Of a stretch of DNA of 39,082 nucleotides, positions 32,631 through 39,082 are shown piece by piece. The first letter of the stretch is position 1; each line of letters starts with the position of its first letter. A program made the translations under genes and the position numbers. The DNA comes from Marinitenerispora sediminis (lineage in GTDB: Bacteria; Actinomycetota; Actinomycetes; Streptosporangiales; Streptosporangiaceae). The notes under the pieces were generated by a model that saw nothing but the letters and a program-made list of their open reading frames with translations, searched no databases and had not been told where the DNA came from. Location of the stretch: the NCBI RefSeq assembly GCF_003336425.1, contig NZ_QEIO01000041.1:1-39082 (forward strand), written 5' to 3'.

Positions 32631-32948
32631 TCAGTCCAGGTGGAAGATCTCGGGTAGCGGGGCCATCGCCTCGTCCGGCCGGCCGTCGATGCCTTCGAAG
32701 AACGGCGCCATCTCGGCCTGCCAGCGAGCGTTCACCCCGGTGCGGGCCATGGCGGCGCGTGCGGCCTCGAAGTCGTCCGTCTCCAGGTAGCCCACCACTG
32801 ATCCGTCGTCGCGGGCGAACAGCGAGTAGTTGCGCCATCCCGCCGCCGCCAGGGCGGCCCGCATCTCGGGCCAGACCTCCGCGTGCCGCTCGCGGTACTC
32901 CGCGAGCCGGTCCTGCCGCACGCGCAGCAGGAAGCAGACGCGCTGCAT
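32631..32948 (-). CDS. rhaM: L-rhamnose mutarotase
   Basis: 105-residue alpha/beta-barrel-type dimeric enzyme that interconverts alpha and beta L-rhamnopyranose. The active-site residues of E. coli RhaM are in place: Tyr18 and His22 (EYRERHAEVWPEM), Tyr41 (NYSLF) and Trp76 (RWQAEMAPFF). Length equals the family norm. It begins at ATG 32948 and lies between the binding-protein gene (148-bp gap) and rhaI (224-bp gap), with an operator-like palindrome of its own upstream. In rhizobia the equivalent gene (rhaU) is also inside the ABC transport cluster and is needed for uptake. Confidence 0.95.
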   Translation of the reverse strand: MQRVCFLLRVRQDRLAEYRERHAEVWPEMRAALAAAGWRNYSLFARDDGSVVGYLETDDFEAARAAMARTGVNARWQAEMAPFFEGIDGRPDEAMAPLPEIFHLD

Positions 32949-33008
32949 GGTCGTCCTCTCGGTCGCTCGATGGTGGTCGGCCCGGGCGCCGCCCGACCGC
33001 AGGGAATT

Positions 33009-33024
33009 GGGAAGCGTTTTCCGG
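33009..33024. promoter_or_regulatory. Operator-like palindrome upstream of rhaM
   Basis: GGGAAGCGTTTTCCGG, centred on CG, 61 bp before the rhaM ATG. It differs at one base from the site upstream of the MFS gene at 16770-16785. It resembles LacI-family and CcpA-like cre sites more than the AT-rich sites before rhaI and rhaT. Confidence 0.6.
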
Positions 33025-33096
33025 TGCGGGTCGTGGTCCCCGGCCGCGCGCCGGCCGGGACCGCCCCCGCGGCCCCGACCGGTGGACCGGGCGCCC

Positions 33097-34167
33097 CTAG
33101 AAGTCGAAGTCGTCGATGTTGTCGGCGGTGAACACGGTCGGCGGGCCGAGCACCACCTCGCCGTCCGCCCCGACCTCGTACTCGCCGAGCCGGCCGGCCT
33201 CGAACGTCTCCCCGGCCTCGCCGGTGATCTGGCCGGCCGCCAGCGCCGCCCCGGCCCACGCGGCGAGGTACCCGAGGTCGGCCGGGTTCCACAGCGCGAA
33301 GGACTCCACGGTGCCGTCCTCGACGAACTCCCGCATCTGGTTGGGCGTGCCCAGCCCGGTCAGGGCGACCTCGCCCCGGTACTCCGAGCCGCTCAGGTAG
33401 CGGGCCGCCGCCGCCACGCCCACCGTCGTCGGCGAGATGATGCCCGCCAGGTCCGGGTAGGAGCGCAGCAGGCCCTGAGTCTCCTGGAACGACTTCTGGT
33501 CGTCGTCGTTGCCGTAGGCGATGGTCACCAGCTCGATGCCGGCGTACTCCTCCTTCTCCAGCTCGCGCTCCATCAGCTCGATCCAGGCGTTCTGGTTCGT
33601 GGCGTTCGGCGTCGCCGACAGGATGGCGATCTGGCCGCTGCCGCCGATCCGCTCCGACGTCAGCCGCACCAGGGTCTCGGCGATGCCGGCCGCGGACGCC
33701 TGGTTGACGAACACGTCGCGGCACTCCGGGTCGGTGTCGGAGTCGAACGTGACCACGCTCGCCCCCGCCTGGCGGGCCTGGTTCAGCGCCCCGCAGACGG
33801 CGTTGGGGTCGTTGGCGGCCGTCACGATCACGTCGTTGTCCTGCTGGCTCAGCGTGTTGATGTAGCTGACCTGGGAGGACGCGGTGGCCTCCGAGGGGCC
33901 GACCTCCTTGAACTCGCCGCCGAACTCGCCCACGGCCTCCTCCCCGCCCGCGTCGGCCACCGTGAAGTAGGGGTTGTTCAGCTGCTTGGGCAGGAACGCG
34001 ACCTGCAGGCCCTCGGGGATCTCGGCGTCGGGGTCGGCCACGGCGGTCGCCTCGGGCCCGCCGGCCTCCTCCGCGCTCTCGCGGGTGGTTCCGCCGCCGC
34101 ACGCGGTGGCGAGCAGCAGCGCGGCCAGCGCACCGGCGAGACCGGCGCGGTGGGGGGATCGGAGCAT
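33097..34167 (-). CDS. rhaS: Rhamnose ABC transporter substrate-binding lipoprotein
   Basis: Periplasmic-binding-protein-fold lipoprotein of 356 residues (type-I, RbsB/RhaS-like). The signal sequence LRSPHRAGLAGALAALLLATACGGG ends in a lipobox-like ATAC with Cys24 as the likely lipid-modified residue. Core motifs: VAFLPKQLNNPYFTVADAGG near the mature N-terminus, VSYINTLSQQDNDVIVTAANDPNAVCGALNQARQAGASVVTFDSD, and ALTGLGTPNQMREFVEDGTVESFALWNPADLGYLAAW, as in the rhamnose-binding branch. ATG 34167 has GGGAGG five bases upstream. It is the fourth gene of the rhaT-rhaP-rhaQ-rhaS transport set. In rhizobia rhaS is first, so order is rearranged. Confidence 0.92.
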   Translation of the reverse strand: MLRSPHRAGLAGALAALLLATACGGGTTRESAEEAGGPEATAVADPDAEIPEGLQVAFLPKQLNNPYFTVADAGGEEAVGEFGGEFKEVGPSEATASSQVSYINTLSQQDNDVIVTAANDPNAVCGALNQARQAGASVVTFDSDTDPECRDVFVNQASAAGIAETLVRLTSERIGGSGQIAILSATPNATNQNAWIELMERELEKEEYAGIELVTIAYGNDDDQKSFQETQGLLRSYPDLAGIISPTTVGVAAAARYLSGSEYRGEVALTGLGTPNQMREFVEDGTVESFALWNPADLGYLAAWAGAALAAGQITGEAGETFEAGRLGEYEVGADGEVVLGPPTVFTADNIDDFDF

Positions 34168-34223
34168 CGGAGCCTCCCGGGAGTCGGGTGAACGGGGTCG
34201 GGCGGGGACGGCGGCGGTACGGG

Positions 34224-35270
34224 TCAGCCGGGACCGGCCGGCGCGGAACGGCGCCGCCGCCGGTGCTCCCGGGCGCGGGCGAGCAGGTTGGGCACCACCA
34301 CGGAGACGATCAGCAGCAGGCCGGTGACGACCGTGAGCGTGTCGGAGGGCACGTCGGCGAGCTGCAGCGCGTTGCGGATCGTGCCCAGCAGCAGGACCCC
34401 CGCGAGCACCCCGGGCAGCGCGCCGACGCCGCCGAAGATCGACACTCCGCCGAGCAGTACGGCGGCCACGACCGACAGCTCCAGCCCGGTGGCGTTGTCG
34501 GCACGGGCGCTGCCGTACTGCATGGTCCAGAACACCCCGGCCAGGGCCGCCATGGCGCCGGTCGCCACGAACAGCCACAGCTTGGCGCGGAGTACCGGGA
34601 TGCCGGCGAACGCCGCCGCGTCGGCGTTGCTGCCGATCGCGAACAGCGAGCGTCCGAACGCCGTCGCGTGCAGCAGCACCCCGAACGCCGCCGCGAGCCC
34701 CGCGATGAGCAGCGCCACCCAGGGGACCGGGGTGCCCGGGAGCGCCGCGACGGCGCCTCCCGTCCATGAGAACGGGAAGTCGGCCACCGCCCGGTCGCCG
34801 AGTACCACGTAGGCGAGCCCGCGGTACAGCGCCATGGTCCCGATGGTCACCGCCAGCGACGGCAGCCGCGCCACCGTGACCAGCAGGCCGTTCATCAGGC
34901 CGAGCAGCGCGCCGAGCAGCAGGCAGAGCGGCACGATCAGCTCCAGGGCCAGCCCCGCCAGCCACAGCCGGCCCAGGACGGCGCTGGTCAGCCCGAGGGT
35001 GCTCGCCACGGACAGGTCGATCTCGCCGGTCACGATCACCAGCGTCATGGGCAGCGCGATCAGCGCGACGGCCGCCACGTCCAGGATGAGGAATCCGGCG
35101 TTGCGGCCGGTGGCGAACCCGTCCACCAGCAGCGAGGCGGCGAGCACCGAGACCAGCAGCGCACCCGCCACGGACGTCTCCCGGCGGGCCGGCACACCGG
35201 CCAGCAGGGCGGGGCGCCGGGCTGGGCCCGGCGGCGGGGCCGGCCGCGCCGACACGTGGGGCTCCGTCAT
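34224..35270 (-). CDS. rhaQ: Rhamnose ABC transporter permease 2
   Basis: RbsC-type permease of 348 residues with about 8-10 hydrophobic helices. Typical features: MTLVIVTGEIDLSVASTLGLTSAVLG, LLLGALLGLMNGLLVTVARLPSLAVTIGTMALYRGLAYVVLG, and the EAA-like loop GIPVLRAKLWLFVATGAMAALAGVFWTMQYGSARADNATGLELSVVAAVLLGG. It overlaps the preceding permease gene by four bases, so they are translated together and form the heterodimeric channel. A Pro/Ala/Arg-rich N-terminal tail of about 30 residues precedes the first helix. Assignment to P or Q follows order and similarity between them; the two names could be swapped. Confidence 0.9.
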   Translation of the reverse strand: MTEPHVSARPAPPPGPARRPALLAGVPARRETSVAGALLVSVLAASLLVDGFATGRNAGFLILDVAAVALIALPMTLVIVTGEIDLSVASTLGLTSAVLGRLWLAGLALELIVPLCLLLGALLGLMNGLLVTVARLPSLAVTIGTMALYRGLAYVVLGDRAVADFPFSWTGGAVAALPGTPVPWVALLIAGLAAAFGVLLHATAFGRSLFAIGSNADAAAFAGIPVLRAKLWLFVATGAMAALAGVFWTMQYGSARADNATGLELSVVAAVLLGGVSIFGGVGALPGVLAGVLLLGTIRNALQLADVPSDTLTVVTGLLLIVSVVVPNLLARAREHRRRRRSAPAGPG

Positions 35271-36361
35271 GAGGTGCTCCTTCGCTGCTCACCGCGGCCG
35301 CCGGCAGGGCCGGGCCGGCCGTCTCCGCCGACGGCGTCGGCCACCCGCAGCCGCCGGGCCGAGCGGGCCGCCAGCAGCCGGTCCATGCCGATCGCCACCA
35401 GGATGAGCAGGCCGACCACGGCCTGCTGCCAGAACGGATCGACCCGCAGCACCGCGAGCGCCGAACCGATGGTGGTGAGCAGCACCGCGCCCACCGCCGC
35501 GCCGAACACCGTGCCGCTGCCGCCGAAGATGGCGACCCCGCCGACCACCGCGGCGGCCACCACCTGGAGCTCCAGGCCGAGGCCGGCGTTGGCGTCGAGC
35601 GTGCCGAACCGGGCCGCGTACAGCACACCGGCCAACCCGGCGAGCGCGCCGTTGACGACGAACGCGGCGAGAACCCGCCGGTCCACCGGGATGCCGGACA
35701 GCCGGGCCGCGGCCGGATCGGAGCCGATGGCGTACAACTCCCGCCCGCTGCGGTAGGAGGCGAGGTACCAGCCGGTCGCGAGCACCACCGCCGCGGCGAC
35801 CAGCGCGGGTAGCGGGATCCCCGCCAGGCCGAGCCGTCCCAGATCAAGGAACTCCCGCGGCATGTCGGCGGCGTTGATCTGCCGGCCCGCCGCCCACCAG
35901 TGGTCGACGCCGCGGAACACGTACAGGGTGCCCAGCGTCACCACGAGGGCGGGCACCCGGGCGACCGTCACCAGCGTGCCGTTGACGAGCCCGCACCCCG
36001 CGCCCACGAGCACGCCCGCGAGCGCCGCGACCGGGATCGGCAGCCCGGGGAAGGTCACGAACAGGGAGCCGGTGGCGAACGCGGACAGCCCGAGGACCGA
36101 CCCCACGGACAGGTCGACGTTGCGGGTGACGATCACCAGGGTCTGGCCGACCGCGAGCACGCACAGCAGCGTCGCGCCGAGCAGCAGGTCGCGGACGCTC
36201 TGCGCGGACAGGAAGGCCGGGTTGACCAGCGCGGTTCCCGCCACGAGCAGGGCCAGCGCGAGCAGCACCCCGAGTTCGCGGATCCCGCGCGCCCGGCGGG
36301 CAGCGCGTGCGCCCCGGGCGCGGTGTACGGGGGCCTCGGGGCCGCCGGTCCGGACGCTCAT
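35267..36361 (-). CDS. rhaP: Rhamnose ABC transporter permease 1
   Basis: RbsC-type permease of 364 residues. Signature segments: GQTLVIVTRNVDLSVGSVLGLSAFATG, GVLVGAGCGLVNGTLVTVARVPALVVTLGTLYVFRGVDHWWAAG, and ALAGLAGVLYAARFGTLDANAGLGLELQVVAAAVVGGVAIFGG. VDHWWAAGRQINAADMPREF is typical for rhamnose/autoinducer-2-type permeases. A basic N-terminal tail (HRARGARAARRARG) precedes the first helix. It lies 133 bp after the ATPase gene, an unusually large gap for this operon, and overlaps rhaQ by four bases. Confidence 0.9.
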   Translation of the reverse strand: MSVRTGGPEAPVHRARGARAARRARGIRELGVLLALALLVAGTALVNPAFLSAQSVRDLLLGATLLCVLAVGQTLVIVTRNVDLSVGSVLGLSAFATGSLFVTFPGLPIPVAALAGVLVGAGCGLVNGTLVTVARVPALVVTLGTLYVFRGVDHWWAAGRQINAADMPREFLDLGRLGLAGIPLPALVAAAVVLATGWYLASYRSGRELYAIGSDPAAARLSGIPVDRRVLAAFVVNGALAGLAGVLYAARFGTLDANAGLGLELQVVAAAVVGGVAIFGGSGTVFGAAVGAVLLTTIGSALAVLRVDPFWQQAVVGLLILVAIGMDRLLAARSARRLRVADAVGGDGRPGPAGGRGEQRRSTS

Positions 36362-36494
36362 GCCGCCCCGCTCCCGGCCGTGCGCGGCGTCCCCGGGCGG
36401 CGGGGCCGCGCGGCGGCGCCCGGTCCGCGCGTCCGCGCGACCGCACGCCCTGCGGACCCCGGCCCGCCCCTCGCCTGGCGGCGTGGTTCCAACA

Positions 36495-38018
36495 TCAGGC
36501 CGCCACCCCCGCTTCCCGGCCGGTGGCCGCCCGCAGGACGGATTCCTCGGTGGCCGCGCCGCGCGGGAGTTCGGCGGCCAGCCGGCCCTCGTGCATCACC
36601 AGGACGCGGTCGGCCATCCCCAGCACCTCGGGGAGTTCGCTGGACACCATGAGCACGGCGAGGCCGCGCCCGGCGAGGTCGGCGAGCAGCCGGTGCACCT
36701 CCGCCTTGGTCCCGACGTCGATGCCGCGGGTCGGTTCGTCGACGATGAGGACCCGCGGGCCGGTGGCCAGCCACTTGGCGAGCACCACCTTCTGCTGGTT
36801 GCCGCCGGAGAGCGTCGACACCGCGTCGTCCAGGGCGCCGGCCTTCACCCGCAGCCGCTCTGTCCACTCGCGTGCGGCGGCCCGCTCCGCCGAGCCGAGC
36901 AGCAGCCCGTACCGGCTGAGCGCGCGGCGCAGCGTGAGCGTGGCGTTGCGCCGGACGGACAGCTCCATCACCAGCCCCTGCTGGCGGCGGTCCTCGGGGA
37001 CCAGCGCCAGCCCGGCGGCCATGGCGGCGGCCGGCCGGCCGCGCGGGAGCCGCCGTCCCGCCACCCGGACGGTACCCGTGTCATAGCGGTCGACCCCGAA
37101 CACGGCCCGGACGACCTCACTGCGGCCCGCGCCCACGAGACCGGCCAGCGCGACGATCTCGCCGGCGCGGACGGAGAAACCGATGCCGGTGAAGACGCCG
37201 GCCCGGGACAGCCCCTCGACCTCCAGCAGCACGTCGCCGGGCTCGGTGGTCCGCCGGGGGAAGAGGTCGCCGAGGTCGCGACCGACCATGCGGCGCACCA
37301 GCGTGTCGGCGTCGAGGTCGGCCGCGGGGTCGGTGGACACGTGGCCGCCGTCGCGCAGCACGGTGATCCGGTCGCACAACGCGAAGACCTCGTCGAACCG
37401 GTGCGAGATGAACAGGACCGCGGCGCCGGAGTCGCGCAGCGACCGGGCGACGGCGAACAGCCGGCGGACCTCGACCCCGGACAGCGCGGCGGTGGGCTCG
37501 TCCATGACGAGCACGCGCGCGTCGCGGGAGAGCGCCTTGGCGATCTCCACGAGCTGCTGGTCCGCGATGGACAGGCCGCGCGCGGGGCGGTCCGGATCGA
37601 TCCGCACACCGAGCCGGGTGAAGAGCGCGCGGGTGCGCTCGCGCAGCGCCCACCGGTCGATCCGCCTGAACCGGCGCAGGGGCTGGCGCCCCATGAAGAT
37701 GTTCTCGGCGACCGAGAGGTCCGGGAACAGCAGCGGTTCCTGGTAGATGACGGCCACCCCGGCGCGCTGGGCGTCGGCCGGTCCGGCGAACTCCACCGGT
37801 GTGCCGTCCACCTCGACCCGCCCGGTGTCGGGCCGGTGCACCCCGGCGATCGTTTTCACCAGCGTCGACTTGCCGGCGCCGTTCTCACCGACGAGGGCGT
37901 GGACCTCGCCGGCGCGCAGCTGGAGGGAGACGCCGCGCAGCGCGCGCACGGTTCCGAAGGACTTCGCCACCTCCACGAGCGCCAGTGGCGGGGGGACCGG
38001 CGGCGACGGGTCGGCCAT
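36495..38018 (-). CDS. rhaT: Rhamnose ABC transporter ATPase (two ABC domains)
   Basis: RbsA-type double ATPase, 507 residues. First domain: Walker [10 protein letters not shown] (44-52), Q-loop [14 protein letters not shown], signature [15 protein letters not shown], Walker [13 protein letters not shown]. Second domain: degenerate Walker [10 protein letters not shown], signature [15 protein letters not shown], Walker [13 protein letters not shown]. The degenerate second P-loop is normal for sugar ABC proteins of this class. ATG 38018 has AAGGAGG six bases upstream. It is the first gene of the uptake cluster and sits under a good promoter with an operator over the start site. The name follows rhizobial rhaT and is unrelated to the E. 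coli rhamnose permease RhaT. Confidence 0.94.
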   Translation of the reverse strand: MADPSPPVPPPLALVEVAKSFGTVRALRGVSLQLRAGEVHALVGENGAGKSTLVKTIAGVHRPDTGRVEVDGTPVEFAGPADAQRAGVAVIYQEPLLFPDLSVAENIFMGRQPLRRFRRIDRWALRERTRALFTRLGVRIDPDRPARGLSIADQQLVEIAKALSRDARVLVMDEPTAALSGVEVRRLFAVARSLRDSGAAVLFISHRFDEVFALCDRITVLRDGGHVSTDPAADLDADTLVRRMVGRDLGDLFPRRTTEPGDVLLEVEGLSRAGVFTGIGFSVRAGEIVALAGLVGAGRSEVVRAVFGVDRYDTGTVRVAGRRLPRGRPAAAMAAGLALVPEDRRQQGLVMELSVRRNATLTLRRALSRYGLLLGSAERAAAREWTERLRVKAGALDDAVSTLSGGNQQKVVLAKWLATGPRVLIVDEPTRGIDVGTKAEVHRLLADLAGRGLAVLMVSSELPEVLGMADRVLVMHEGRLAAELPRGAATEESVLRAATGREAGVAA

Positions 38019-38054
38019 GACGAGCCTCCTTGCGGTCGGCTGCGGGCACTGTGC

Positions 38055-38070
38055 TTCAAAACGTTTTAAT
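38055..38070. promoter_or_regulatory. Rhamnose operator at the rhaT promoter
   Basis: TTCAAAACGTTTTAAT contains the perfect palindrome AAAACGTTTT (38058-38067). It lies just after the -10 box of the rhaT promoter, covering the expected start of transcription. Best-placed of the rha operator-like sites. Confidence 0.75.
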
Positions 38071-38078
38071 CACTGTGG

Positions 38079-38107
38079 ACGTTAGGTGCATCACACTCGA
38101 TGGTCAA
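38079..38107 (-). promoter_or_regulatory. Promoter of the rha transport genes
   Basis: On the minus strand TTGACC (38102-38107) and TAACGT (38079-38084) with exactly 17 bp between them, 61-89 bp upstream of the rhaT ATG. The operator follows eight bases after the -10 box. Confidence 0.75.
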
Positions 38108-38116
38108 GAAGGTGGT

Positions 38117-38133
38117 GGGAAAGATGCTTTTCC
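38117..38133. promoter_or_regulatory. Upstream palindrome before the rhaT promoter
   Basis: GGGAAAG, ATG, CTTTTCC: arms match at six of seven positions. It lies about 10 bp upstream of the -35 box and loosely resembles the rhaM/MFS-type site GGGAAGCGTTTTCC, with one to three extra bases in the centre. Confidence 0.45.
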
Positions 38134-38324
38134 GTGACCGGCGCAGCTCGCCGCCGGGCCGGCCCCGGTCGAGCGCGAGGCGCCCGGCGCCGTGCCGCCC
38201 GCGCACCGCGCGGCCGGGGCACAGTGCGGGGGAGTGCCGGGGCGAAGGGGTCTGGACGGAGGCGGCACCGGGCGCTCGCGGTGCCGAGCGGGCCAGGACC
38301 GGACGCCGCCCGGTCGGCCCGCCT

Positions 38325-39008
38325 TCAGCTGTCGCGGCGGGTGATGTGCGACGCGGTGCGGTCGCGGTGCGCCAACGTGTTGCTGGTGGTGCGGGCCTGC
38401 ACGCGCATGAGGCGGCGGGCGTCGTCGGCGGCGGCGCGGGCGGCCTCCGGGCGGGCGACCTGGCGGCGCCGGGACGGTTCCTCGTCGGCGGGAAGCCCCA
38501 GGTCCTCGGGGAGGCCGGCGCGGCCCACGATCCGCAGCTGGGCCGTCTCCTGCGACACCGACGGCCGGATGTCACCGGTGGGGGTCTTCCAGTTGCGCAG
38601 GCGGTGCTCCAGCCACTCCACTCCCTGGTAGCCCTCGCCGCGGGGCCAGGGCTGGCCGTCGGGGCGGTGGCTGAGGGCGTGCAGCAGGTCGGCGGTCGAC
38701 CAGCCGGCGGAGAAGAACCGGGCCGCCTCCGCCCGCAGGTCGGTGAACGCCACGCCGCGCAGCGAGGTGTCGCGCTGCCGCAGCAGCTCGCAGGCGCTGT
38801 GGACGTCGCTCCGGGTGTGCACGGGCTGCTGGAGCGGGTCGGGTGCGGGGCGGTGCAGCAGCGAGTCCGGCACGGTCACGATCACGCTGCCGTCCCGGTT
38901 GTCCCAGATCCCCACCTGGTCGCGCGCCCAGCCCTGCGACTCGGCGAGCGCGGTCGCGAGTCTGCGCAGGTCGAACCCGTCGTCGGACGAGATCCGGAAC
39001 TCCGCCAC
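38325..39008 (-). CDS. Hypothetical protein of unknown function
   Basis: 227-residue soluble protein. The N-terminus VAEFRISSDDGFDLRRLATALAESQGWARDQVGIWDNRDGSVIVTVPDSLLH looks like a small alpha/beta domain. The middle segment LRAEAARFFSAGWSTADLLHALSHRPDGQPWPRGEGYQGVEWLEHRLRNWKTPTG resembles a stretch seen at the C-terminal side of some actinobacterial HTH or plasmid replication-initiator-related proteins, but this is a memory-based impression. The C-terminal 50 residues are Arg/Ala-rich and probably disordered or nucleic-acid-binding. GTG 39008 is preferred over GTG 39020 because GGAGG lies five bases upstream of the former. It is transcribed in the same direction as the rha genes, with 306 bp between. 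Confidence 0.7.
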   Translation of the reverse strand: MAEFRISSDDGFDLRRLATALAESQGWARDQVGIWDNRDGSVIVTVPDSLLHRPAPDPLQQPVHTRSDVHSACELLRQRDTSLRGVAFTDLRAEAARFFSAGWSTADLLHALSHRPDGQPWPRGEGYQGVEWLEHRLRNWKTPTGDIRPSVSQETAQLRIVGRAGLPEDLGLPADEEPSRRRQVARPEAARAAADDARRLMRVQARTTSNTLAHRDRTASHITRRDS

Positions 39009-39082
39009 GATCGCCTCCACACCCGTCGCCGTCCCGCCTTGCGACCAGGGTAGGGGCGTAGCGGGGGTGGTCCGCCCCGGGG

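Larger units (their letters stand above)
38019..38324. other. Regulatory region between rhaT and the last gene
   Basis: 306 bp with no gene. The rhaT-proximal third holds the promoter and operator sites listed separately and is markedly richer in A+T. The remainder, downstream of the unknown gene at 38325, is GC-rich with no clear signal. Confidence 0.55.

Overview
The window is about 39 kb of very GC-rich DNA with GTG starts, GGAGG-type ribosome sites, ATGA gene overlaps and short intergenic palindromes. Together with the ybeY-corC-cda-era order at the left end, this points to a high-GC actinobacterium. A Nocardiopsis/Streptomonospora-like genome is my best guess; the species cannot be read from the sequence. 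I see no rRNA, tRNA, CRISPR array, insertion sequence or prophage.

Layout. 46-3394 is a conserved housekeeping block: YbeY rRNA-maturation nuclease, CorC/HlyC-type CBS membrane protein, a degenerate cytidine-deaminase-fold protein, and Era GTPase. 3452-13522 is mixed metabolism and membrane functions: a secreted SGNH esterase, acetoacetyl-CoA synthetase, two polytopic membrane proteins, a divergent TetR/DoxX pair with two palindromic operators, an ECHDC3-like crotonase without the catalytic glutamates, a DUF1206 protein and a very small secreted protein. 13665-19168 holds a HAD phosphatase and an ascorbate-type PTS: EIIA and EIIB overlap, but EIIC is separated from them by an opposing MFS gene and about 0.9 kb without genes. 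19374-26408 carries a large-subunit catalase, a DHA2 drug exporter with a divergent TetR, an FUSC-type membrane protein, and an RNase H-like protein with an unexplained N-terminal extension.

26859-38018 is a complete L-rhamnose uptake and catabolism locus on the minus strand: ABC ATPase (rhaT), permeases (rhaP, rhaQ), binding lipoprotein (rhaS), mutarotase (rhaM), isomerase (rhaI), a fused aldolase/dehydrogenase (rhaD) and rhamnulokinase (rhaB). Rhamnose is imported, converted to the right anomer, isomerised to rhamnulose, phosphorylated and split to DHAP and lactaldehyde, which the fused dehydrogenase domain probably oxidises. LacI-type operator-like palindromes lie upstream of rhaT, rhaM and rhaI, but no regulator gene is in the window. 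The last gene (38325-39008) is of unknown function.

I do not see a clearly new multi-gene system. The best leads are: a 16-bp palindrome shared (15/16) between the promoters of rhaM and the MFS gene inside the PTS locus; the split ascorbate PTS; the RNase H-like protein with intact active site; the Asp-for-His change at a metal-ligand position of RhaI; and the gene-free 787-bp gap with a 24-bp perfect palindrome inside the rha cluster.
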